From assembly GCF_910592395.1 (NCBI RefSeq), contig NC_088317.1, forward strand, positions 18,770,039 to 18,834,038: DNA of 64,000 nt, given 5' to 3'. The DNA comes from Lineus longissimus (Eukaryota > Nemertea > Pilidiophora > Heteronemertea > Lineidae). The position numbers were made by a program, and so were the translations under genes. Shown here piece by piece: positions 1 through 11,600 of the stretch. Below the pieces are notes generated by a model. It worked only from the letters and a program-made list of their open reading frames with translations. It was not told where the DNA came from and ran no database searches. Numbering within the stretch: position 1 is the stretch's first letter; each line of letters starts with the position of its first letter.

Positions 1-1290
1 CCAGGGGGTGACTGTCTTCAAGAGTGCCTTGAGACACCATCGCTATACATTGCAGGGACTGGTGTTGTCCCCATGTGAGGTTGTCTCTTTGGCCAGGGGC
101 TGACTGTCTTCAAGAGTGCCTTGAGACACCATCGCTATACATTGCAGGGACTGGTGTTGTCCCCATGTGAGGTTGTCTCTTTGGCCAGGGGCTGACTGTC
201 TTCAAGAGTGCCTTGAGACACCATCGCTATACATTGCAGGTGCTGGTGTTGTCCCCATGTGATGTTGTCTCTTTGGCCAGGGGCTGACTGTCTTCAAGAG
301 TACCTTGAGACACCATCGCTATACATTGCAGGGACTGGTGTTGTCCCCATGTGAGGTTGGCTCTTTGGCCAGGGGCTGACTGTCTTCAAGAGTACCTTGA
401 GACACCATCGCTATACATTGCAGGGACTGGTGTTGTCCCCATGTGAGGTTGTCTCTTTGGCCAGGGGCTGACTGTCTTCAAGAGTGCCTTGAGACACCAT
501 CACTATACATTGCAGGCGCTGGTGTTGTCCCCATGTGAGGTTGGCTCTTTGGCCAGGGGGTGACTGTCTTCAAGAGTGCCTTGAGACACCATCGCTATAC
601 ATTGCAGGCGCTGGTGTTGTCCCCATGTGAGGTTGGCTCTTTGGCCAGGGGCCGACTGTCTTCAAGAGTGCCTTGAGACACCATCGCTATACATTGCAGG
701 CGCTGGTGTTGTCCCCATGTGAGGTTGGTTTGGCCAGGGGCCGACTGTCTTCAAGAGTGCCTTGAGACACCATCGCTATACATTGCAGGCGCTGGTGTTG
801 TCCCCATGTTAGGTTGGCTCTTTGGCCAGGGGCTGACTGTCTTCAAGAGTACCTTGAGACACCATCGCTATACATTGCAGGTGCTGGTGTTGTCCCCATG
901 TGAGGTTGGCTCTTTGGCCAGGGGGTGACTGTCTTCAAGAGTACCTTGAGACACCATCGCTATACATTGCAGGCGCTGGTGTTGTCCCCATGTGAGGTTG
1001 GCTCTTTGGCCAGGGGGTGACTGTCTTCAAGAGTACCTTGAGACACCATCGCTATACATTGCAGGCGCTGGTGTTGTCCCCAGTGCATGTGAGGTTGTCT
1101 CTTTGGCCAGGGGCTGACTGTCTGCAAGAGTACCTTGAGACACCATCGCTATACATTGCAGGTGCTGGTGTTGTCCCCATGTGAGGTTGTCTCTTTGGCC
1201 AGGGGCTGACTGTCTTCAAGAGTGCCTTGAGACACCATCGCTATACATTGCAGGCGCTGGTGTTGTCCCCATGTGAGGTTGTCTCTATTG
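1..1290. repeat. 92-bp tandem satellite array, 14 copies
   Basis: Fourteen head-to-tail units start at 1, 93, 185, 277, 369, 461, 553, 645, 734, 826, 918, 1010, 1107 and 1199. Twelve of the thirteen intervals measured are 92 or within a few bases of it: one unit lost 3 bases near 728 and one gained 5 bases near 1081. Units differ at a handful of positions, for example GGGACTGG versus GGCGCTGG. The array meets the left edge of the window, so its true length is unknown. Short open frames inside it arise from the repeat and are not genes. There are no variable spacers, so it is not a CRISPR array. Confidence 0.96.
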
Positions 1291-2092
1291 CAAGGTGGAC
1301 AGCATCGGCATCACCGGCATCGACGCCAAAACTATTTCATTCGGCGTTTAACGGAAACGTTCGGGAAATCTCCGATTCCCTTTTGGGATGACGGCACGAA
1401 ACAGCGTCGACATCACCGGCATTTAATAGTGATCTCAGCCCTGCTGGAGGGGTGGAAATGAAAAGCTTGCCAGCAAAAGGGTATGGGGATTTCATATGGT
1501 TGGGGTCTACTGAAAAGTCAGAGTACAAGGATGCTCTACAGATGTGATGGAGAGTGACCCCCTGGGTCTCCATGGGGGGTGTTTGACGATGTTGATAAAG
1601 ATTAAAGAAGCCGAAGTATATAAAACTTTTACCAATCAAAGTTTATCTTTTAGAGGAAATAGAATAATTATGCAAAAATATGACTTCTTTTCTGTACAAA
1701 AGATACCATTTGGGCAAGAATTTGAAAAAAATGTATAACTCTCTGTTCTTCTCAATTTTCAAGCTTGGTGGCAATGGAAGGACGTCTGCTTTGTGATTGG
1801 AAGGTCGTTGATTTGAGGATCGGCCAATCAAATGCCACTTGATACTTTCAACTTGCCTGATTTGGCCAAGTGTTGCATAGAATTATGCCCTCCCTGTCTT
1901 CCTGAAGGGTTTCAGGATTTGGATGGGGAATGAATTGAAAGCACATTGAAACAGACAGCAACTGTACTATAGTCAACATTTCACTGTTTTAGCCTCAGAG
2001 TCCAGTTTTACAAAACATTGGTGCAGTTTTTGAACATACTGCTTGATGCATACTATTTTAACAACCAAAGTCAAAAACCACCATTTCATCAT
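1291..2092. other. Spacer between satellite and SLC22 gene 3' end
   Basis: This stretch separates the 92-bp array from the stop codon of the minus-strand SLC22-like gene and should hold that gene's 3' untranslated region. I see no convincing coding exon, no canonical AATAAA on the minus strand close to the stop, and no recognisable element. Short open frames on both strands have no splice context or recognisable domain. Confidence 0.5.
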
Positions 2093-5000
2093 TCAAACTT
2101 TAGTATACTGTTGGTGGTTGTTGCCGTCAGTGCCGTGTTTTGGCGCGTGTTTATTGTCTGGGTGTTGGAATGATGGTTTACGAATGAATTCATTCAGCGG
2201 CTTTCCCTTCGTCTCTGGCAGGAATATCAACACGATGACCTGTAGCAATGTGAAGCTTGAACAGACTATGAACGGCGCCACCTTGAAATACTTGCTCTGG
2301 AAAATAAAAGGAACCGGATAAGATGAGGATTGTATGCAAAACATTGTAAACTTGCCTAGCATTCATCATAACCCCCCCTGTTGTTGTTATCTAACAAGTG
2401 ATCAGGTCGCAATGGTAGTTGTAATATAATAAGAATTGGTTCACAGATGCCCATAGGTCGGCACAACATGACCAGGATCTAATTGACTGTCCTAAGAATA
2501 AGTCACATGACGGACAATCTATTGCGGTGGGCCACAATGATGTTTTGGTGTGGACACTTACAATATAGACCACCTGTGGTCCTGCAATGCTTGATAAACG
2601 CGCCAGGGTTGAACAGAAACCATAACCGATATTACTGAAAAAAGAAAAATGAGGAAAATGGCTTCAAGGTTGGAAGAAAATTGAAAATGTATTTGAAAAT
2701 GTGGAAAAATTTTCACCATAGAAGTTTTACTGTTGGGCCCAAATGCTCTGAAATTCGATCAGTGTTTATTGGCAATGTCCCGAGCTTAACTCGAAAATGT
2801 TGGATGGCACATGTGACGGTTTGCGATGAAACTGTTAACTTCTTCGGAGAACAGAATCAAATAACAAGATTAAACAGCCAGTAAACTATATAATGAGTTC
2901 TTTTCAATTCCTTTGCTCACCGTACAACTGTAGGGAAGAGCTCACAAGTCATCGTCTGGACGGCTGTCCATCCGCCCGATATGCCGAGCCAGGCACACAT
3001 GGCGAAGACGGTGATGACGATGCCTTGATCTGGGGCAGCTAGGGTGAGGATGAGGACAATCAGGCTCCCAGTGCTCGCCAACGTGTAGAAGCCCATGCTG
3101 GATTTGCGACGGCCAATTCTGAAATAAAGCACAGATCAGTTCAACTGCTGTCAAAATTTGTGTTGCTTTAGCTTACTTCTTTTTAATTGTTTGACCTATT
3201 TGTGTGAACAAGGGTCATTTTCTTCATTTATTGTTCTATCATGTTTTATGATTTTTCTGCCTGGTTTTGGCAGTTCCACTCGCATACTAATGGTTCTTGC
3301 GGACATACCTGGACACCAGGTTAGTGAGTGACCGGAACATTGGAACCTCCCTTAGCGGAGACCTCTCTAATAAGGACACCCTCTCCAGTAAAGACAGTTT
3401 TGGTCCATACTTGGTTCTTGTCATTCATTTCGACCTCTCTATTCAGGACAGTACTTCTCAGTCCTGTAGAGATATAAAAGTCAGATAGGCCGCGTTCTCT
3501 AGAAGTGATTTATGTGAGAACACGGCTATAATGTCCCATTCAGAAATATCGGGGTCACCTGCCAAAAAAAGCATTTTGGGAATGCGCCAACCAGCCCCAA
3601 CAACCCTAGATTCAGTCGCTTACCTTTCATTAAGGAATCCAGCTGTAGGTTGCGCCACACACTCGATCATCCCAATCAGGAACAGATTCAGGTACCTATC
3701 TCCGGCCAGATTTTTTACACCAAATGCCAGGCCGTAGTAAACCAGGCCATTGGCAATCCTATAATGAACATATAAAGGGTTGATCATAGGCACAACCATT
3801 TTGCCAAAGGTGGAGATCCTTAAGTCATTAAAACTCTTTCAAGACAAAGTGAATGCCTAAGTCAAGGGCGGGAGTCTGTTCAAATGGTGAGGCCTGTGGT
3901 CAACCCTTAACTGCTGCCACCCTTTGGTAATAAAGTTCCTCATTACCAGATATATCCCATCATAAGAGTGTGTTTCCTGATCTCCTGAGTTGTGAAGAGG
4001 TGTCTGTAGCTGTACCTCTTCTTCTTCTTCAGCAGCTTCTCCTCCTCGGCGTCTTTCATATCCTAAAGAAGAAGATGAGAGGTTCTACTCAACTTCACCA
4101 ACAATTACACTCAGACTTTTTGAGATTTCTCCCACTTGCTGCAGTATGCTGCAGTGAAGAAAATGATTTACTTCTGATAACATTTGAAGTCCTAAGTATC
4201 TAAAAACACGTAGTTTGCCAGACTCGGACAAAGCGTGACCAAGAAAGAGCCATGTGATTTAAAGTGAAATACTGACACCTTTCCCCGGCCAGGCTTGTTT
4301 GCTTGTTGCAGGTCCAGCGACTAAAACCGCTCGTTTGCAGGGCGCATCAGGCTACCCCTTGGTGTATAGCTGGTTTTCATTCCGCCCCCACGAACTCCCT
4401 TACCTGAAGAAGGCAGGTGATGTTGGGCTTTTCCCGCTTGTTGAATTTGGCGATTCTCTCAATGATTTTCTCGGCCTCTTCGATTCTTCCGTGCGCTATG
4501 AGCCACCGAATGCTCTCGGGGCAAAACCTGTAGCATGATGGAAAAGTAACATTGCACTATCTTCTTGTGTTTTCTTTAAAGGGACAACTCAGGGCGTGAG
4601 ATTTACCTCGCCAGGGGGACAATACCCCTGCTCGACACCAAGCGCTGATCTCTGATAATGATGTTCGCCAGTGTTGCGAGGCAGTTTTGGACATGGCTTG
4701 TGAATTTCAGGCGGGCCTCACGACGGTCACATCCTGTTGCAGTTCAATGATTTTTCAATGATTCTGTTTCGAGAAGTTGTGGTCCTGTTGGAAGCCATTT
4801 TCGTATGGAAAACCAACATGTTTAATGCCCAAGTTGGCCCTTTGAGACGGCCGAGGCCCAAAAGCACTCTCATTCTTAATCATGAAGATGGCGCTGGTCA
4901 ATTTTATGGTATTTGTGTGGATAATGGTAACTGACAGTATTCAAACTGGTTACTATAGTTGGGCATTTAATATCTAACTTGTTGATCTACCGATTTCATA

Positions 5001-7048
5001 AGACAATACCAATTTGATTGTTCATTCAACGCAAGGCATGCTAAAAACATAAAGGGAATAACTAGCTGACCTCCTCACAGTATTCACTTACCAATATGTA
5101 AAGAGAATTGGGAAGCCAAGCACTGCGGTTGCTATGGAAAGATGTCTCCAATCCTTCAGTTGCCATGCCAGCAGCGCCATGATCACGCTGCCAACCGACC
5201 AGGTCGGGATTCCCGAGCACAACACGCGATATTTCTTTCCGAGATACTCCATTGGGAGGCTGATGTTGACGATCATGATGCCCCCTAGTGACAAGCCCAC
5301 AACAAATCGTAAAGCAGCGAACATGTGCCAAGTGACGCTGAAGGCGCTGGTTAGGGTCCCGGATAAAATGCCGAAGTAGACGATGTAAAGGACGCGTTTT
5401 CTGCCAAACAGATCTGAGAGCTGCCCGACACTGAATGCCCCCACCACAACGCCGGCCATCTGGATGCTGGAGATGGCATCTGGAATCCAGTCTTGGTCGC
5501 ATACTAGGTCCCACTGGAATGGAGGATTAATACAACAGCGTTTACGGTGACGTTTGTTACTGGGAACATGCATTACTATAGAATAGACAGTTCAGCTTTA
5601 AGGGAAAATGCTTCATGATCCTCTCGATGGGAAATCTTTAAGGGGACTCAGGAGCAGGGGGGTTAAGTTGGTTATTTTCAGGCGACTGACAATCGCAGTA
5701 AGTGCACTGGGAAATGTTTGATTCAACACTAAATACATTCCTCTTGACGAAGGCCTACTGAGAGATAAGAGAGGCCCCAATTGGCGACGTCCATAGAGTC
5801 CCTTAAATTTCCCCATCAGGAATTTGATGAGACACTTCAACTTCAGTGTTGCATAGATTTACCAAGGAAGTTTTGTTTAATAAACCTCCATGGATTTACC
5901 AAGCTGCTTAGGGTGTGCAGCACTCTGCCACACGTTTGATAATGATCGTGAGTTTTTGCAAATCCCACAAAACGCCAGCGCGAACGTCTGTCCCATTGTT
6001 CGACATCGTGTTCGTGGTGTACAACAATGGCAAAGGCGTTCGCGTTGTCGTTTTGTGGGCTTTGCGAAAACTCTCTATTATAGTCTACGTTGTACGTAAT
6101 AAAAAGTTCTGTGCTGAACTATATTCATCTAAACCATTCCACGTTTAATGTATTGTCCTGATTCAGTAACTTAATCAATGTTCGCATTTCAGGTCAATGG
6201 CGCATACACTATAACAATTATAGACATGCCCAAAGAAAACTTGCCTATGTTTGTTAGAAGAGATAGTGGGCTGAGCCGGGGACAGGAATGTCGCGTCTAG
6301 CTAGCTATTCATTCTGTTGGCCGTCTGTATGCTACAGGCCTTTACTGTAAAATCGGTCAGGAGCTATTGCAATATTCTCGTCCGCACTACTTCTGTAGCC
6401 CGGAGAAGTAGCCTATTCTAAGGCAATGGGAACTATCCCCTTTCCAAGGCCTCGGCCTTGATTTATAGAGACATCTCATACTGTTATGTTGACCTGAATG
6501 CTGTAACCCAAATCCCTTCGAGACACTTAACAATTTGCCCAAATGGAGTTCTGCAGTTAGGCCCATTGAACTACTCCGAACTTGGGACAGGGAAAGGGTA
6601 AAATATACAATCTACTCACCTCGGTCACGACGGAAGAAAGGTCCAGGGTATACTCTCGTCCCGGGCAGACAATCCCCTCGGGCGTACACTGGTTCATGGT
6701 GTTGTTAGTCACATTTTCCACATTGGCTGGGCTAACCGTCGTAGTGATCATACCAGTATCATTACCAATCATCCCGGTGGCATTACCGCCGTAGCACCTC
6801 CATGGACTCTTGGCCCCCGCGAAAGCCATGAGCATCATGGCCCCAGCAGCGGGGAGCTCCGTCAGCAGACATGCCGCAAGCAGGAGCCTCTGGAAGAGAC
6901 CGAACTCGCCAAGGCTTTCGATGACTTTTTCAGCAGTGTCAGCCCCCCTGTCTACCTCCACCTCTTCTCCGAGCTCCTCATCATTTTCCAAGTCCTTTTC
7001 TACCGCATTGTCAGGTTGATCCTTGTTTGCGACACGGTTCACCGTCAT
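2093..7048 (-). CDS. SLC22-family (organic ion transporter-like) MFS carrier, 8 exons
   Basis: Predicted 566-aa plasma-membrane carrier of the SLC22 group, which moves organic cations, anions or zwitterions; the substrate cannot be read from sequence. Exons, in gene order: 7048-6620, 5513-5092, 4527-4404, 4062-3947, 3758-3624, 3118-2921, 2634-2562, 2296-2093. All junctions are GT..AG and in phase. Features: acidic cytosolic N-terminus, first membrane segment near residues 51-77, a large extracellular loop with cysteines and N-glycosylation sequons near 89, 96, 112 and 115, the entry to the second helix WDLVCD, the MFS loop motif GQLSDLFGRKR at 173-183, CPESIRWL after helix 6, ELFPTVVRN before helix 11, and LPETKGKPL at the C-terminus. 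Length is normal for the family. The start is the ATG at 7048; an open frame extends upstream without another Met to a stop at 7108. Intron 1 carries a foldback element. Confidence 0.93.
4217..4290 (+). repeat. Dispersed repeat fragment in SLC22 intron 3
   Basis: About 70 bases in the intron between exons 4527-4404 and 4062-3947 resemble 12238-12305 in an LRR-gene intron. Shared words include a CGGACRAAGC-like start, AAATACTG and the end TTYCCCGGCCA. Two similar copies in introns of unrelated genes point to a dispersed element. Its boundaries are uncertain. Confidence 0.55.
5950..6073. mobile_element. Foldback MITE-like palindrome in SLC22 intron 1
   Basis: The two halves are near-perfect reverse complements over about 60 bases. 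The left arm starts GAGTTTTTGCAAATCCCAC and the right arm ends GTGGGCTTTGCGAAAACTC, with scattered mismatches and almost no loop. Such self-complementary elements without a coding frame are typical of foldback or MITE-type non-autonomous DNA transposons. It sits in the first intron of the minus-strand SLC22-like gene. Confidence 0.8.
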
Positions 7049-7270
7049 GGTTGTGCTGCTGCCCAATGAATTCCACCACTTGGTTAGACCAGATGGGGTC
7101 CGATACTACGAGATGAGCGCAACTCCTGCTCTCTAATCAACCTGTCCCAATTCTTCAATAGAACGTAATGGCACTTTCTCCCATATATCTCACCTAACTA
7201 TCTGTTCGTTGGCGGAATCCAGCCACGTACAGGTTATTCACCAGCCAATGGATACACCATCACGGACCAG

Positions 7271-7387
7271 TACAGTGAATAGAGACAAGTAAATGCTGTA
7301 ACTACAATTTTGGACATAAAGGCCTTGTGTAAATTGTGCATGGAATTTTAGATAAAACGTTTGCTGGTCTCTATTCATATCACCCAT
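7271..7387. mobile_element. Foldback MITE family C, copy 1
   Basis: Ends are inverted repeats: the left end has GTGAATAGAGACAAGTAAATG and the right end, read in reverse complement, has TGAATAGAGACCAGCAAACG. The interior, with AATTTTGGACATAAAGGCC, matches copy 2 at 7627-7739. No coding capacity. Confidence 0.75.
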
Positions 7388-7626
7388 TGAATCGTTTGTA
7401 AAACCTGTTGGCGCGATGGGTGTAGTGTATGCTGGTTGGGGCTGCACGACGCCGAGTAGCCATTATTGAGCGCTCCAAATCTGACCCATATGTGTATTAA
7501 ACTGATGTCACTCCATGCTTAGTTTCCACTCATGCATTGAACAACAAAAAAATCTCCAATGACAATCGATTGACGACAGTAACAGTTGTTTGCCAGTTGT
7601 ATACCAGTGTACGGGCAAAAAATGGC

Positions 7627-7739
7627 TGATATGAATAAAGTCTAGCAAATGCTTTTACTTCAATTTTGTACAGAAAGGCTTAGTGTAAATGTACATGTAG
7701 TTTTAGATAAAAGCATTTGCTCGTCTTTATTCATATCAC
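7627..7739. mobile_element. Foldback MITE family C, copy 2
   Basis: Terminal inverted repeats of about 30 bases: TGATATGAATAAAGTCTAGC at the left and the complementary GTCTTTATTCATATCA at the right. The interior AATTTTGTACAGAAAGGCTT parallels copy 1. The two copies lie 240 bases apart in the same orientation and both end in TATTCATATCACCCA. Confidence 0.8.
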
Positions 7740-7781
7740 CCAATGACACACGGCCGCGATTGTGCCCTGATTTATTAGACG

Positions 7782-7820
7782 CGGGTGGGGGTGGGGGTGG
7801 GGGGGGGGGGGGGGATGGGG
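7782..7820 (+). repeat. Guanine-rich simple repeat
   Basis: A run of GGGTGGGG-type sequence passing into an uninterrupted G tract. It could form G-quadruplexes and creates false polyglycine and polyproline reading frames on the two strands. Confidence 0.9.
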
Positions 7821-8677
7821 ATGCACCAGACGCATCCCGCCTCAATCTGACAGGAATGTTACAAGAAATGCAGTGCATGGCCTCCGGGATCCGCCCCTTA
7901 TTTTTACCATTCGCCCTAAACTTAAAGCTGACGGGTCAAATATACGTTCCCGAGTAAGGCCGAAGCCAAGCACTCGGGAATCTTGGATCTTCTGCTGAAT
8001 ATTCCCATAACCCTCATGTCAGCGTACGAATCGGAAACGAGGCATTCTCTGCAGGCACCGTTAGGTGTATGTCTCGTGAAAGCGTTCAGAGATCAGCATA
8101 TAAAATAGGATTTCGTACCCTTACACGAACGCCTACGCTTACGCGAACGGCCACATAGTGAACCCATGTGTACCAGTTACGAGTCAGGAAATCAAAACGA
8201 GGCGCAGCCACCTGCAAAGTAAAATTAATGAGATTTTTATCTACGCAAACTTGTCGCCCTGTTTGATGAACTACCTGTACACATTCTTCTTTCCGTTATC
8301 CTGTCAGTAGAAATTGCAATCAACTTTTAATTAAAACAGCCAAGATATATAATGACCATTTTGGACTCGAATTTCATTCTCACGCAGAGGATTCTGTCAT
8401 AATAAATCATCAAGAATTGACCAATGAATTTTGACTTCCTGATTCTATCATTGGTGTGAAGGTTATCCAAGGACTTGTCGTTGCTTTTTAGCCTGTGACT
8501 GGTCAGCGGATTCGCTTCATCGGACAGACCTTTCCTCCTAAATATGAACTACTGACGGAGAGTTTGCTAGTCGTTCGAGGAGCACCACCGAGAGGAGTAG
8601 TTGACGGATTTATCTAACTGGCGCCATTCTCTTTACGTATACCAGACTCGGGGACGTCGACATTCACTTGTACCGAA

Positions 8678-11600
8678 ATGTTGGTCTTTGAGATGGCACA
8701 TTTTTTGAAAGCCCTGCTGGTTGTGACTTCTGCTATGGTCATTCTTAATGGTAATTGCTGATTATTTTCGTTGTCCTTAAGTTCGAATCTGATTCCGTCA
8801 TGATGACACTAGGGATGCAATACCACAGACTAAAAACCGTTGGTGGTGCTGAGAATGGTGTATGGTGACGAATTAGCGTATGGAATGGTTCTTTAGAGTC
8901 CATTACCGCTATACCTTAGAAATTAACTCCCGGACACTCTATCCTAGGACATTTCAAACTTTTAAACCGGTCTAGAAGTTCGAAGTGTCCTAGGACAGAA
9001 TGTCCGGGGAACAAAGGATTCTATTAGGAGCTTTTAATCTCTGAGGTGTTGACGGTCATGGCCTCGAGAACTGTGTAACCCGTCAGAACACAATAGGTTC
9101 GGACACTTTCTCAAGGGGGACATTTTCTACTTTTACGCCGACTTGGACTGACCTTCCCTGGGTTGAATCGTTGACCATCTCGGTTCAAAAGACAAACCAA
9201 ACATAAGGCATCCGTAATTCCCGAGTGTCGTAGTGAACCTGAAGAATATCTCTCTTTTCTGTGGATTCAAAATGGAACCAAATAGTTGGATCATGGAATG
9301 TTTAGATGATAGAAGCGATATGTTTATTTCATTGTCTCTCTTTAAGTGCTAGCGTATAATGAGATCCAGTGGGACAGCAGTAATATAGGGGCCCCAGTCG
9401 GCAGTCAAGTCACCGTGACGTGCGAAGTGAATGCTTTAAGTTCGAGAGTAAGTTCACCTTTCTTCCTCAAAAGCAAAGCCTGAATATTCACCACATATGA
9501 ATTCAGGTATGTTCTCTTTGCCGTTTTGGCTTCCACTTGTGACGTCACTATATTCCTTCAACAAGGGGTAAGAATTTGTCCCTTTTATAGCTCCCACTCT
9601 CGGTTACCTGTAGATAGCTACGGCTGTAAGGGGTCGAAGTTGGTCCCGACGTTGGACACCAGTTATATTAGTTTCAGAACAAGGCACCAGGCGCCTCAAA
9701 TGGTTTGGTTGAGGGTAGCTATGTATAATTTACACGGGACCAACAAACCATCAGGGACTAACATGGGTCGCCCATAGACGGATTGTTCTGTCTTCGTGTC
9801 TTTAGGTTGTGACTTTTAGTGTGTTTGGTTTCGGACAGATAGCGCCCTTGTTTTAGATCGAGCGCAGCCTTGCTCCACTTTTACATCGTCGAACGTTTGT
9901 TAATATTTCTTGAAGTTATATCTATTCAATATAACAAAACATTCTTCATCTTTCTGAGACCACAATACCTTTGGAGCGCTGTATCGTAACAGCTGCACTG
10001 ACTGGTGTGACTATGTCTTAACTTTTCGCTTGATTTTGCTGAAGTGCCAAGTTCTTGGCCTTGAAAGCCAAACACCCAGTGAGAAAGAGGCCAGGTAAAA
10101 TTCATCATAACCAATTAAAATGTTGATTGCGATGTGGTTTTATAAAATCAGGTCATGCGGTCAAGATTTCTAGGCGATATATTCAAGATGACTTTCTCTC
10201 AATACTCATCTTTGGCATAGCTGTAGTTACCCAGTATCGAACATGGGAGAGACGTTATTGCCCTCGGGGAACTGTGGATAAGAATTATTTCTTGATTTCC
10301 ATCACCTCAAAGGGATTTCCATCGCGCACAGTCTTACCATTCTTCGTTATTCTTTTGCACCATTCTTTGTCAGGACGAAGTTTACATCAGCAAGTACGTT
10401 GATCGTTACACGCTGATCCCTATTGCCAAACGACATGATATTATCAATCCGGCGATGGAGCAGTTGTATGAAGCAAGCAAGAAATCTCGATACGATTCCA
10501 GTTCCAGCCCACGGATAAGATTTGTAAGTTCTGCTTCAGGGCCATATCGCTCAATTAGCGTTGGAGACAAACGCCAGCGTTAGCTCAACAGTCAATTTCA
10601 CGTAGTAAGATGCAGTTTCACTAACTTGACACTACGACCTCCAGGGAAGCTTTAGTTCTTAGATCATATCTAAAGGCACAAGTTACTATTCTTCGGTAAA
10701 CAGACTGCAGTATTCTTTCTTGCTTTGTCAACAGACTATCAAGAAACTGACTGATGAAACAGCCGGCAAGTACATATGCAACGCGACTGGTGCATATCGG
10801 CCGTCAGCCAGAATCACCATTGCCATAATATGTGAGTAGTCCCCTAATGTAGGGGTTGACCCGGCTTTCTACCCAAGACCAACAGTTTGTGCGGACCTGC
10901 TTGCCGATGCCAATCAAGAGCTCCCGAAACACCCTGCCGAGTGTCGAAATACCTTCGATACGGGTCAATTATTGCTTTCAGTCTGATCTAGACTGGTCGC
11001 AATCTTTGATACGTCATGCAACGCTATATGATCATGTGATGTTGCCCCAGCCTGCTTGGGATGTATCTCTCAAGCCTTCTCTCTCAAAACTGCTCTCCTC
11101 ATCACATTGTTTCTCGGTTCCTGATTAGTTTTTCTGACTCTTTCAGACCCGCATTGTCCGAACCCGAGGACAGAGTTGGTGTGTAGAAAGAATAACTATT
11201 GTTTGGCTGCCAGTCGGGTCTGTGATGGTCAAAGTGATTGCCCAGACGGCGAAGATGAAACCAACTGCTTCAGTAAGTCTGAAAGTCAGTCTAACGTCTT
11301 CTCAAATGAAGGTGTTAGAGCACGAAGGACGTAAGAGTGCAATTTAAAAGTTACATGTACATGTACTGACTTTCTGACAAGAGCAGATGGACAGTGCCGT
11401 CATCTTTCATAAGAACCAAGCGTCTCTCACTAAACGTTTCCGAATTCGGAAACCTTTTCGAAATCAACGTTTCCAAATTCGGCCTGAAAACTATCGGCAG
11501 CATTCGGAAACTTATTCAACTTCAACGTCTTTTTCACATGGCCGATGCTGATCAATCTTTAGATATATCAGCACCATCATGATGTGGATCCTTTTTTCAG

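Larger units (their letters stand above)
7049..8677. other. Divergent intergenic region between SLC22-like and LRR genes
   Basis: This 1.6-kb spacer lies between two start codons that point away from each other, so it should contain both promoters and 5' untranslated exons. No clear TATA box could be tied to either gene. It holds two copies of a foldback element (7271-7387 and 7627-7739) and a guanine run near 7782-7820. Confidence 0.6.

Noticed and set aside
1-1290. CRISPR-like array
   Set aside because: The units are directly contiguous with no variable spacers, and the genome is plainly eukaryotic. It is satellite DNA.
5062-5514. 150-aa arginine- and histidine-rich minus-strand protein
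   Set aside because: It is the out-of-frame shadow of SLC22 exon 2, whose true frame has membrane helices and the MFS motif.
7649-7957. Polyglycine / polyproline proteins over the G run
   Set aside because: They are produced by a simple guanine run and an adjoining foldback element on both strands.
9526-9777. 83-aa frame in LRR-gene intron 2
   Set aside because: It is intronic, has no compatible splice sites with the neighbouring phases, and lacks domain features.
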